Shown: in pieces, positions 19,600 to 27,891 of the stretch
How the letters are laid out: every line of letters starts with the position of its first letter
Numbering within the stretch: position 1 is the stretch's first letter
DNA from: DASRHT01 sp035293765
GTDB lineage: Bacteria; Chloroflexota; Ktedonobacteria; Ktedonobacterales; Ktedonobacteraceae
Direction of reading: 5' to 3'
Length of the DNA: 64,000 nt
NCBI GenBank assembly: GCA_035293765.1
Contig: DATGMF010000015.1
Coordinates: forward strand, 15,735 to 79,734
Translations under genes and position numbers: made by a program
The notes under the pieces: generated by a model
Told to the model about the DNA's origin: nothing
The model's database searches: none
What the model saw: the letters and a program-made list of their open reading frames with translations, nothing else

Positions 19600-22195
19600 G
19601 GAGGTGATGATCAAGGGCGTAGCGGGTGGCAGAGGTGCGCGAGGTGACGCTGAGTTTGCTGTAGATGGAGCGCAGATACGCATTGACCGTCGCGACGCTA
19701 AGCCCAAGACGCTGGGCAATCTCGCGGTTTCTGAGCCCGAGGGCTACCAGACGTAGAACATCGATCTCACGGCAGGTCAGACCGAGAGCGAGAGCAGTTG
19801 GAGAAAGAGCCTCACGCTTTTTATTATGTAGAGGCAAGGGCGGAGCGTCGGCGGGAGCAATGGGCTCCTGAGCCGCGAGAGCCTGGCCTGGTTCGAGATG
19901 ACGTCCTTGCTGCCAGGCAGCATGAAAGGCTGCATTGCCTAAAGCTGTGCGGGCGGTATTGAGGGCCTCTTCATATCTGGATCTCTCCAATCCAAGCGTA
20001 AAATAGGTGCCCAGTCCTCTGCGTCTCTCATCTGCCGCTGAGAAAAGGCGCGTGGCCCGGGCGGGCTGGCGTTGCTGTAGGGCTACCAATGCCAGCCCTT
20101 CCAGGCAAGATGGTATCCACCAGGGATTTCTCTCAGCATACCAGCTTCTCTCAATCCTCAGCAGAGCCTTCTTAAAGTAAGTTGCAGCCTGATTGAGATC
20201 CCCCTGGTGCAGGGCTAACTGTCCCCGTCCATAATAGCTGTTGAATGCACACTCATCCCCTCCATTCCTCTGGGCTAATGCCACAAGTTCTTCAAGGCTC
20301 GCTTGCGCCGCTCTCTCATCTCCCACTGCAAGCTGTTCAAGGGCATACACCATCAACGCTTCATCCAGGAATGGATGGGCTTCAATTTTTCTCAGCAGGC
20401 GTAATCCTTCCTCAGTGTGTTTGATCGCTGTCACTGCATCCCCTTCGAGATAGCAGAGCCAACCCAGATAGTGCAGATTGACTGCAATGCTCCAGGGCAT
20501 CGCAAGTTCCTGACAGAGCGCGAGGCTCTCTTGCCCAAAGGTGCGCGCCTCAGCGAGTTCGCCGAGTTGTAATTTGTTGATCATCAGGCCAAGCAAACTA
20601 TTTGCCAGCCCGCCTTTGTCTCCTAATTCTCGAAAGATCGCCAGTCCTTCTTTATACATCCTGTCGCCCGCATGGTAGTTTGCTCCCAGTCGTCTCATTT
20701 CAACCAGCCCCAGTAACTGGAGCACAAATCCCTTGCCGTGCTTGCTTCCCCTTGCTTCGAAGAGGTCGAGGGAAGCCTGTGCCAGTTCTTTGCAGCGACT
20801 GAGATCGTTCTGCCAGAAGGCTAGCCAACTGGCGCTGCTATAGGCCACCGGCAGGATTCCTTGCAGCCTGCTCTCGCTCTGCTGTGCCGTTGAAATTTTG
20901 AGAAGCTGTTCCAGGAAACCGCGCCCTTCGCTCAGCAGACCGCGCAAAAACCAGTAGGATGTCAAAGAACAGGCCAGGCGCAGTGCCGCATTGAGGTCCC
21001 CGAGGTCAATCATGGTTTGCAGCGCGGTGCGGATATTGGAGTACTCGCCAGAGAGGGCCTCGATGGGGGCGTCATAAAACGTCACAGGTCTGGACTCGTT
21101 GGCCTGGTTGACGTAGCTATGGAAATAAGTGGCATGGGCGGCCATGCAGTTTTCTCGTTCCCCGTTAGCTGTCAGTTGCTCCAGCCCAAACTCACGCAGG
21201 GTCTCTAACATAGAAAGGCGAGAGCCATTACCTGATGGTGCGCCTTGTTCAATCAGACTCTTGTTGAGCAGGGAGGTCAAATCATCGAGGAGATCAGCAC
21301 GCGTTTCGCCCAGAGCTGCGTAAAGACCTTCGACAGTATGAAGGCAGAAGCCGCCGACGAAGATAGCGAGTCGGCGGAAAAGTTTTTGTTCAGAGGCAGT
21401 AAGCAAATCATAGCTCCACTGGATCGTCTTGCGCAATGTTTGCTGATGAGCAGGCCGATCTTTGCTGCCTCCGGTTAAGAGTTCTAATCTCTGTGAGAGG
21501 CGTGAGAGGAGCGCCTGTGGTGTCAATAGCTTAACGTATGCTGCCGCCAGCTCCAGAGCCAGAGGCAGGCCGTCGAGCTGGATGCAGATTTCAGCGATGG
21601 TAGAGGCATTGGCTGCTGTCAAACAGAAATCGAGTTTCCTTGCTTGCGCATGCTCGACGAAAAGGGTGATGGCAGCATTATGTGAAAGCTGTTCAACATC
21701 GTATTCCTGAAGAGGGGCGGGAAGATCAAGGGGAGGGATGGCAATGCGGTGCTCTCCCTCGACCTGGAGGGCTTCGCGGCTCGTCACCAGTATCGTGAGG
21801 CTGGGGCATGAAGAGAGGAGGGCAGTCAGCAGGGGAGCGGCTTCAATAATCTGCTCAAAGTTATCTAAGACGAGTAAGAGCTGTCTCTTTTGCAGAAAAA
21901 TTTTGAGCGTCTCAAGGAGATGCTGATCGTTTTTTTCCTGGAGGCCGAGCGTCTGAACGATCAGCGGCAGGAGCTGTGCAGGATCGTTGATCGAGACCAG
22001 GGAAACGAAGCAGACTCCATGAGCAAAGCAGGTTTGGAGGTCGTACGCACAGGCCAGCGCCAGACGTGTTTTGCCTATTCCTCCTGCACCGGTAAGAGTC
22101 ACCAGGCGAACATCAGGCTGAAGCAGCAGCGTGTTAATGGCTTGCTGCTCCTGGTCGCGTCCTATCAAGCGGGTGAGAGCGACGGGGATCTGCAT
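19592..22195 (-). CDS. LuxR-family regulator with NB-ARC-type ATPase and TPR domains
   Basis: The 867-aa protein begins with a STAND-type NTPase: Walker A in GAGGIGKTRLAL (about residues 35-46) and a Walker B-like LLLVLDNFEQI (about 105-115). A long helical region with TPR-like repeats follows (about 350-750). The end is a LuxR helix-turn-helix (about 800-867: LTCREIDVLRLVALGLRNRE, then SVATVNAYLRSIYSKL). Such proteins are signal-responsive transcription activators; the ligand and targets are unknown. It is transcribed away from the nuo-like operon, with 244 bp between its start and the leader ORF, so control of that operon is possible but not shown. The ribosome site is weak. Confidence 0.92.
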   Translation of the reverse strand: MQIPVALTRLIGRDQEQQAINTLLLQPDVRLVTLTGAGGIGKTRLALACAYDLQTCFAHGVCFVSLVSINDPAQLLPLIVQTLGLQEKNDQHLLETLKIFLQKRQLLLVLDNFEQIIEAAPLLTALLSSCPSLTILVTSREALQVEGEHRIAIPPLDLPAPLQEYDVEQLSHNAAITLFVEHAQARKLDFCLTAANASTIAEICIQLDGLPLALELAAAYVKLLTPQALLSRLSQRLELLTGGSKDRPAHQQTLRKTIQWSYDLLTASEQKLFRRLAIFVGGFCLHTVEGLYAALGETRADLLDDLTSLLNKSLIEQGAPSGNGSRLSMLETLREFGLEQLTANGERENCMAAHATYFHSYVNQANESRPVTFYDAPIEALSGEYSNIRTALQTMIDLGDLNAALRLACSLTSYWFLRGLLSEGRGFLEQLLKISTAQQSESRLQGILPVAYSSASWLAFWQNDLSRCKELAQASLDLFEARGSKHGKGFVLQLLGLVEMRRLGANYHAGDRMYKEGLAIFRELGDKGGLANSLLGLMINKLQLGELAEARTFGQESLALCQELAMPWSIAVNLHYLGWLCYLEGDAVTAIKHTEEGLRLLRKIEAHPFLDEALMVYALEQLAVGDERAAQASLEELVALAQRNGGDECAFNSYYGRGQLALHQGDLNQAATYFKKALLRIERSWYAERNPWWIPSCLEGLALVALQQRQPARATRLFSAADERRRGLGTYFTLGLERSRYEEALNTARTALGNAAFHAAWQQGRHLEPGQALAAQEPIAPADAPPLPLHNKKREALSPTALALGLTCREIDVLRLVALGLRNREIAQRLGLSVATVNAYLRSIYSKLSVTSRTSATRYALDHHLLS

Positions 22196-22439
22196 AGGCT
22201 TTTCTCATCTTCCATAGTCAGGCGGATAACGCAAAGCAAAGGCCCTTTGCTCGTCATTTTTCTAAAAGGGCAATGAGTAGCAATGCTGCTTTCGCCATGA
22301 TTCATCACTTTTTCCTGAAAAAACCTAACAACACCCCCATCTCGTAGTATACCTTATCACCGTGATGATTGTACAGATGTCGCACAGAAAGCCAGTGGGC
22401 ACGTCTGGGCGAAACGTGCTATAATAAGGAGCAAGGAAA

Positions 22440-22538
22440 ATGCAGACAAGGTGCCTCCCGTCTCATTTATCATCCGAATACATATTCTTAAAAACCGAGC
22501 AAGAGGTGCTGCTAAACCTTTGCAGAGGAGTAATTTAG
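22440..22538 (+). CDS. Possible 32-codon leader ORF upstream of nuoB
   Basis: An ATG at 22440 is preceded by AAGGAG with an eight-base spacer, better than many genes here. The frame runs 32 codons (begins MQTRCLPSHLSSEY) and stops at 22536-22538, one base before the nuoB ATG. The nuoB ribosome site (AGAGGAG) lies inside it. Translational coupling or a leader-peptide role would explain the arrangement. The peptide itself shows no known motif. Confidence 0.35.
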   Translation: MQTRCLPSHLSSEYIFLKTEQEVLLNLCRGVI

Positions 22539-22539
22539 T

Positions 22540-23139
22540 ATGAGCAGCGAAATAAAGAAAAATGGGAGAACGCCAATTCCAATGGTGCGTCGGCCTGTGC
22601 CAATTGCTGAGGCATCTGGCCCCCAGGAATATATTCCGGGAGATCAAGAGCTGCCAGTGCAGCTAACCAGTCTCGCCGATATGCTGCAATGGGCGCAGAA
22701 CTGGGCGCGTTCGAAATCCGTCTGGCCCCTGGGCTATGGCCTGGCCTGCTGCGCAATTGAAATGATGGCGTCCGCGCAGGCGCACTACGACCTGTCGCGT
22801 TTTGGCTCGGAGGTGTTCCGCTCCAGCCCCCGCCAGGCAGATTTGATGATTGTGGCCGGTACGGTCTCCGTGAAGATGGGGCCGCGCCTCCGTCTCCTGT
22901 GGGAGCAGATGCCAGAGCCCAAGTGGGTGCTAAGCATGGGGCAGTGCGCGAACTCCGGCGGTGAATTCTATGATAGCTACTATACCGTCCAGGGCGTTGA
23001 TACCATCGTGCCCGTGGATGTATACGTTCCCGGTTGCCCTCCCCGCCCAGAGGCATTGATCGAGGGTATTCTCAAACTACGTGAGAAGATCGCCAAACAG
23101 GGTCTGAAGGTACGTGGCGAGACGGAAATAGAGGTGTAG
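22540..23139 (+). CDS. NuoB-like complex I subunit (20 kDa, cluster N2)
   Basis: The 199-aa protein carries all four cysteine ligands of the N2 [4Fe-4S] cluster: Cys70-Cys71 (GLACCAIEMM), Cys136 (SMGQCANSGG) and Cys166 (VPGCPPRPE). In complex I and [NiFe] hydrogenases this subunit passes electrons to the quinone or metal site held by NuoD or the large subunit. No NuoD, NuoC, hydrogenase large subunit or membrane subunit is nearby, so its acceptor here is unclear. It is followed after 3 bp by the NuoI/NuoE hybrid. The first 35 residues are polar and extra. Named NuoB-like rather than nuoB because of this context. Confidence 0.9.
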   Translation: MSSEIKKNGRTPIPMVRRPVPIAEASGPQEYIPGDQELPVQLTSLADMLQWAQNWARSKSVWPLGYGLACCAIEMMASAQAHYDLSRFGSEVFRSSPRQADLMIVAGTVSVKMGPRLRLLWEQMPEPKWVLSMGQCANSGGEFYDSYYTVQGVDTIVPVDVYVPGCPPRPEALIEGILKLREKIAKQGLKVRGETEIEV

Positions 23140-23142
23140 TAT

Positions 23143-23883
23143 ATGCGTGGCATCCTTGAGGGCATGGGCCTGACCTTTAGTCATCTCTTCAGGCCCAAAG
23201 TCACCCGGCTCTATCCCTATGAAAAACCCAAACTGCCCCCGCGCAGTCGCGGCCTGATCCAGTTAATCGCAGAAGAGGGCTTGAAAACCGAGTTCAACTT
23301 GAAGTGTGAAGCCTGCCTGCTGTGTGAGAAAGCTTGCCCCCCGCGCGCGATCACGATTGAATACGAACCCATGCTCAAGTGGAAAGAGCGTCCCTGGTAC
23401 AAGTCCTATATCCGCGAGGGCGCTGAAAAATTCACCTCGCGCAAAATCCCCGCCGCGTCCGGCTCGCCTAAAGCGGGTTTCTATACAGCGCGCATCTCAG
23501 AGTACGCGGTGGATTACTTCGATAAACCGGTTCCCCCTTGCGTGGCTATGCCTGTCAAAGATTATCTGGAGCCCGAAATTGATCTAGGCAAAGTCGATGA
23601 ACTGCTCGAATCGTGGTCGCAGGAAGCAGGCGCGCTGCCCTCCTTGCTGGACACGGTGATGGATATCTACGGGTATCTGCCGTTGCAGGCCGCGAAACGG
23701 ATCGTCCAGGCGCGCGGCGTGGACCTGAGCGATATCTTCGGTATCGCGACCATGAGCCCTAAGTTTAAGCCCGCCCCGGCTGTGAAAGGGATGACCCGCG
23801 ACGATCAACCCGAGCGTGGGCTGGCCCCGGACAAGCGCGGAGTATGGGGTAATATTAGTCATGTGAGGCAACCAAATGCCTGA
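23143..23883 (+). CDS. Hybrid NuoI (one cluster)-NuoE (helical part only) protein
   Basis: The 246-aa protein starts like NuoI: FSHLFRPKVTRLYPYEKPKL, then PPRSRG and a single [4Fe-4S] site, Cys55-Cys58-Cys61-Cys65-Pro. The second NuoI cluster is absent. Residues about 160-225 instead match the N-terminal helical domain of NuoE (LLDTVMDIYGYLPLQAAKRI, then SDIFGIATMSPKF), but the thioredoxin-like [2Fe-2S] domain of NuoE is missing. A middle stretch (80-150) is unassigned. It overlaps nuoF by eight bases. It likely bridges the NuoF/GltD-like input side to NuoB, giving a shortened electron wire. The missing NuoI half seems to sit at the C terminus of the protein encoded at 25369-27777. Confidence 0.82.
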   Translation: MRGILEGMGLTFSHLFRPKVTRLYPYEKPKLPPRSRGLIQLIAEEGLKTEFNLKCEACLLCEKACPPRAITIEYEPMLKWKERPWYKSYIREGAEKFTSRKIPAASGSPKAGFYTARISEYAVDYFDKPVPPCVAMPVKDYLEPEIDLGKVDELLESWSQEAGALPSLLDTVMDIYGYLPLQAAKRIVQARGVDLSDIFGIATMSPKFKPAPAVKGMTRDDQPERGLAPDKRGVWGNISHVRQPNA

Positions 23884-25204
23884 TTTCGAGAAATCTTATC
23901 GCGTATTGCGGCAACCCGATGCCCCCAGCGTGCGTTCCCTTGGCGCCTATCGCAACGCCGGTGGCTATGCCGCCCTGGAAAAAGCGCTCCACCAGCAAAC
24001 GCCCGAGCGCGTCATTCAACAGGTAATCGATGCCAGGCTGCGCGGACGCGGTGGCGCGGGCCGCCTGACCGGCGAAAAATGGCGCATTGTGGCGCAGGGC
24101 GCGGACGATCAGAAATATGTGATCTGCAACGCTTACGATGCCGATAGCCGTTCGATAGCCGCTCGTTCCCTGCTGGAAAGCAATCCGCACCAGGTGATTG
24201 AGGGCATGCTGCTCGCCGCCTATGCGGTTGATGCCTCCGAGGCATATCTTTTCACCCGCAGCTTTTTCTATGATGGGATCGCGGCTGTGCAGGATGCGCT
24301 GCGTGAGGCGCTGGAGGCAAATCTGGTTGGGCGCGATATTCTGGGCACGAATTTTAGCTGCACTATCAATGTCCTGGGCGTCGATATGGGCTTTATGGGC
24401 GGTGAAGAGACCGTACAGATTGCCCTGATCAAGGGGCGTCGCGGCATGCCTGAGCAGCGGCCACCTTTCCCCGCGCAATACGGCCTCTGGGATAAGCCAA
24501 CCGCTATCAACAGCATTGAGACCCTGGCGAACGTGCCGCTGATCGTACGCGATGGCGCGACGGCATTTACACAGGTTGGCACGTCCATTACGGGGGGAAC
24601 AAAGCTGCTGACAGTATACGAGTCGCCCGAGAGCGAGCCGAAGCTGATCGAGGTGCCGTTCGGGACGACGCTACGCGATATTTTAACTGCCGCAGGTGTG
24701 AAGCGTACCGATGATTCGATGCGTGCTATCGTTGTGGGTGGTGCAGAAGGTGGCGCTCTTCCTCCATCGCTACTTGATACGCCCTATGATTTTGATCCCA
24801 TTGAGGAGGCGGGGGCTATCGTGGGTTCCGGTATCATCGAGCTGCTGCCCAGCGATACCTGCATGGTTGCATGGGCAATGGAACGCTGCCGTTATCTGAG
24901 CAAAGAGTCCTGCGGCAAATGCGTTCCCTGCCGTCTGGGAGTGAAGCGCATCGAGGGCATTCTTGAAGGCATTGTCAGCGATTTAGGGGTGAACGGCGAT
25001 CTCGTCGTGCTGGATGAATTCGCGGCCTATGTTCCCAACGGCTCGCTCTGCGGCTTTGGCGTCCAGGCCACCAATCCGCTCAAGACCGCCAAACGCTACT
25101 GGCCCAACCATTTCACGATGCACATTGAAGAGCAACAATGCCCGACAGGAACCTGTCAGCCTGTCCGCGCTCATCGGTTCGTGACAAAGCATGTCCTTCC
25201 GTGA
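23876..25204 (+). CDS. NuoF-like NADH/FMN/[4Fe-4S] subunit with altered FMN loop
   Basis: The 442-aa protein is the size of NuoF, the NADH-oxidising subunit. Present are the glycine-rich loop GRGGAGRLTGEKW (about 57-69), GGEETVQIALIKGRRGMPEQ and the [4Fe-4S] ligands Cys346, Cys349 and Cys352 (SCGKCVPC) with Cys392 (SLCGFG). The usual acidic FMN/NADH loop CNADExEPG reads CNAYDADSR here (84-92), so the Asp-Glu pair and the Glu-Pro-Gly are lost. Cofactor or nucleotide specificity may therefore differ, or electrons may enter elsewhere, such as through the GltD-like domain of the next protein. It overlaps the previous gene by eight bases. Confidence 0.88.
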   Translation: MPDFEKSYRVLRQPDAPSVRSLGAYRNAGGYAALEKALHQQTPERVIQQVIDARLRGRGGAGRLTGEKWRIVAQGADDQKYVICNAYDADSRSIAARSLLESNPHQVIEGMLLAAYAVDASEAYLFTRSFFYDGIAAVQDALREALEANLVGRDILGTNFSCTINVLGVDMGFMGGEETVQIALIKGRRGMPEQRPPFPAQYGLWDKPTAINSIETLANVPLIVRDGATAFTQVGTSITGGTKLLTVYESPESEPKLIEVPFGTTLRDILTAAGVKRTDDSMRAIVVGGAEGGALPPSLLDTPYDFDPIEEAGAIVGSGIIELLPSDTCMVAWAMERCRYLSKESCGKCVPCRLGVKRIEGILEGIVSDLGVNGDLVVLDEFAAYVPNGSLCGFGVQATNPLKTAKRYWPNHFTMHIEEQQCPTGTCQPVRAHRFVTKHVLP

Positions 25205-25208
25205 AATA

Positions 25209-25323
25209 CAATCGGGAACGCCGCTCTCGCAGCTAGTGGACCCGCTCCGCGAATCTCGTGGAGAAGCTGATCGGTTTCAGTGGAACGCTATCGCTCCCTG
25301 GAGCAGGTCCACTCACCCGATTG
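25209..25323. repeat. Imperfect long inverted repeat between nuoF-like and gltD-like genes
   Basis: CAATCGGG (25209-25216) pairs with CCCGATTG (25316-25323), and further in AGTGGACCCGCTCC (25235-25248) pairs with GGAGCAGGTCCACT (25300-25313) with one mismatch. The two-tier stem encloses about 50 bp. It lies in the only real gap of the operon. It may form an RNA hairpin that stabilises or attenuates the upstream mRNA, or be a small repeat insertion. There is no T run after it, so it is not a classic terminator. Confidence 0.5.
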
Positions 25324-25368
25324 AACGGCAGGCCGTAGTTGAATAGAGAAGCTCCTAAGAGGAAATAT

Positions 25369-27777
25369 ATGGCTATATCAATCCGAGATAATTTCTCACC
25401 AGCAGTTCAGGAGCCGCAGGGTCCAATGGTGCGTAATGATGTTGGACACCCCAGCTTCACGATCACCATTGATGGGAAGGTGTTGCAGGCATACGAGGGG
25501 CAGACGATTCTCAGCGTGGCGATTGATAACGGGCTGCCCGACATTCCAAATCTTTGCAATGACGAGAAGCTTGAGCCGACCTCTGCCTGTCGCATGTGCC
25601 TTGTCCACATCGAAGGGGTGGAGCGACCGCTGCCATCCTGTAATACGCCCGCAACCCCGGGTATGGTGGTGACAACCAATTCGGACGAGCTGTTCCATAT
25701 TCGGCGCACCAATCTGGAGATGATGCTCTCCGACCATAATGCCTACTGTCAGCCGCCATGCCAGATCGACTGTCCAACCCACATCGACATTCCAGGCTAT
25801 CTGGAACTGATTGCAAAGGGTTCGATGAAAGAAGCTGCTCGTCTTGTGAAAGAGGTGCTGCCCTTCCCCTATATTCTGGGCCTGACCTGCCCGGCTCCCT
25901 GCCAGAAGGCATGCCGCCGCGCCCTGGTCGAAGAAGAGATCGCCATCTGTCGTATGCACGGCCACGCAGCAGAGACCTGCTTGCTCGATCCTCCAGTGCC
26001 TTACGTGCAGGACCCGCCGACCGGCAAGAAAGTCGCTATCGTCGGCGCCGGCCCCGCCGGTCTGACCTGTGCGTATTATCTGGCGCTCAAGGGTCACTAT
26101 TGCAAAATCTTCGACATGCAGCCCCAGGCTGGCGGTATGCTGCGCTACGGCATTCCCGAGTATCGTTTGCAGAAAGACATGATGGATCGCGAACTGGAGC
26201 ATGTCTGGCAGCTTGGCGTCGATTTCCAGGCCAATGTCAAGCTTGGTCGCGATTTCACGATTGATGATCTTTTCGCGCAGGGCTTTGATGCTGTGTATCT
26301 GGGAATTGGTTGTTGGACCAGTAATAAAATGCGTATCCCTGGCGAAGATGCAGAAGGGGTTGTTAATGCTATCCGCTATCTGGCAGAAAAAGTTGAGGGT
26401 AAGTCTGTTCCGGTAGATCACAGCAAAGAAGTGATTGTTATCGGCGGTGGCTTTACTGCTTTCGACTGTACGCGTACCTCATTGCGTTTAGGCGCGAAAG
26501 TACACACAACATACTATCGTGGCCGCAGTGATATGGGAGCCACGATGGAAGAGGTTGAAGACGGTGAGGCTGAGGGCACTGAACTGCTCTTGAGAATTGC
26601 CCAGAAGCAGATTCTCGTTGAGAATGGGAAAGTAGTTGGCGTTGAATACCAGCAAACAAAGCCCGGTGAGCCTGACGCCAGCGGTCGCCGTCGTCCAGTG
26701 CCCGTTCCTGGTTCTGAGTTTGTTATAAAGTGCGATACCGTGATCCCGGCTATCGGTCAGGCCGTTGATCGTAGCGTGCTTGATGAGCAGTCCGGTATTC
26801 AGTGGACAAAGTGGAACACGATCAAGACCAATGCCCATAACTTTATGACGGACCGCACCGGCGTCTTCGCGGGCGGCGACGCTCAGATGGGAGCCAAGAC
26901 GATCATCGAGTGCGTCGCTCAGGGCAAGCTGGGAGCGCGCTCAATTCACTCCTATCTATCGGGGGAGGATATGAGCGAGGTGGCTCGCCGCCTGGAACTG
27001 GAGGAGCGCAAGCCTGACCTCTTCGATATCGTTCCCTATAAGCCGGTTGAGCCCAAAGTGAAGATGCCGATGCTTCCTTATGAGGATCGCAAACGCAACT
27101 TCCGGCTGATTGAGATGGGCTATCTCAAAGAGCAGGCTGAGCGCGAGTCAGCGCGCTGCTTGCAATGTGCCTGTCCGGCAGCCGGTCAGTGCGATCTGCA
27201 ACGCTACAGTATCGAGCACGGCCTGGCCGATAACCGCTTCCACGATGGCGAGCCAAGCGATTATCACGACTACGATGTGGATTTGTCACATAGCTTTATC
27301 CTGCGCGATCCCAATAAGTGCATCAATTGTACGCAATGCGTTCGCGTCTGCCACGATGTCATCGGCCCCGACTGCTACGGCATGTTTGGCAAGGGCTTCG
27401 ATACCATCGTCTCCACGCCATTTAACGTTAGCCTGCATGATACCGACTGCGTATCGTGCGGAGCGTGCGTGCAGGTCTGCCCGACCGGTTCGCTGATGAT
27501 GGCCGAGCGTTATCTCACGCGCTACGCCTTCGCGCTTGATCGCTGCATCTTCTGCGGTGACTGCGTCGAGGTCTGCCCTCACGGCGCGCTTGGCGAGACG
27601 CCGAACTTCGAGCTCTCCTTCTTCAATCGCTTCGGTGAAGATGTGACGCTTGAGAAGGATGATCTGGCGAACGCCCCGAACTACCTGGTACGCCAGCGCC
27701 TGCCGCGCAGCAAGGATGCTCTTCCTGTGATGAGCCCACTGGTGCGTCCGTTGCCAGCGCGTGGCATTCGCGAGTAG
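25369..27777 (+). CDS. NuoG [2Fe-2S]-GltD-like flavoprotein-polyferredoxin fusion
   Basis: The 802-aa protein starts at ATG 25369, chosen over an upstream TTG because AAGAGG lies just before it. Domain order: NuoG/Fdh-type [2Fe-2S] ferredoxin (Cys63, 74, 77, 91); a GltD/NfnB-like N-terminal Fe-S region (CQPPCQIDCP and CPAPCQKAC); an FAD-binding fold (VAIVGAGPAGLTCAYYL, about 222); a second nucleotide fold (VIVIGGGFTAFDC); GVFAGGDAQMGAKTI; then three CxxCxxC[x3]C ferredoxin sites starting near Cys651, Cys694 and Cys726. The last site plus the following LDR...FELSFFNRFGEDVT-like context resembles the second cluster of NuoI. It likely exchanges electrons between NAD(P)H and ferredoxin or NuoF. 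It is the last gene before a strong terminator. Confidence 0.88.
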   Translation: MAISIRDNFSPAVQEPQGPMVRNDVGHPSFTITIDGKVLQAYEGQTILSVAIDNGLPDIPNLCNDEKLEPTSACRMCLVHIEGVERPLPSCNTPATPGMVVTTNSDELFHIRRTNLEMMLSDHNAYCQPPCQIDCPTHIDIPGYLELIAKGSMKEAARLVKEVLPFPYILGLTCPAPCQKACRRALVEEEIAICRMHGHAAETCLLDPPVPYVQDPPTGKKVAIVGAGPAGLTCAYYLALKGHYCKIFDMQPQAGGMLRYGIPEYRLQKDMMDRELEHVWQLGVDFQANVKLGRDFTIDDLFAQGFDAVYLGIGCWTSNKMRIPGEDAEGVVNAIRYLAEKVEGKSVPVDHSKEVIVIGGGFTAFDCTRTSLRLGAKVHTTYYRGRSDMGATMEEVEDGEAEGTELLLRIAQKQILVENGKVVGVEYQQTKPGEPDASGRRRPVPVPGSEFVIKCDTVIPAIGQAVDRSVLDEQSGIQWTKWNTIKTNAHNFMTDRTGVFAGGDAQMGAKTIIECVAQGKLGARSIHSYLSGEDMSEVARRLELEERKPDLFDIVPYKPVEPKVKMPMLPYEDRKRNFRLIEMGYLKEQAERESARCLQCACPAAGQCDLQRYSIEHGLADNRFHDGEPSDYHDYDVDLSHSFILRDPNKCINCTQCVRVCHDVIGPDCYGMFGKGFDTIVSTPFNVSLHDTDCVSCGACVQVCPTGSLMMAERYLTRYAFALDRCIFCGDCVEVCPHGALGETPNFELSFFNRFGEDVTLEKDDLANAPNYLVRQRLPRSKDALPVMSPLVRPLPARGIRE

Positions 27778-27789
27778 CGATGTAATGAT

Positions 27790-27839
27790 TATATAAAGTA
27801 GAAGCCGATCCCAACGGGATTCGGCTTCTACTTTATATA
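27790..27839. terminator. Long near-perfect hairpin terminating the nuo-like operon
   Basis: A stem of about 23 bp, left arm 27790-27812 and right arm 27816-27839 with one bulged A, closes on a three-base loop. The core is GAAGCCGA/TCGGCTTC flanked by TATATAAAGTA/TACTTTATATA. The A/T-rich outer stem would give a U-rich tail in either direction. It sits 12 bp after the stop of the fusion gene and 52 bp before the GH1 gene. Confidence 0.85.
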
Positions 27840-27891
27840 GTGTTATAATAGAGCACAGACGCTTTTCTATGAACGTTGAAGGGGTAAATCT

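Noticed and set aside
22420..22425. Consensus TATAAT as the nuoB promoter -10
   Set aside because: It would start transcription after the ribosome site of the leader ORF and no -35 is placed correctly, so it is probably chance or serves only if the leader ORF is not used.
25396..26421. 341-aa minus-strand open frame
   Set aside because: Antisense to the clear GltD-like fusion; His/Trp-rich nonsense with no motif.
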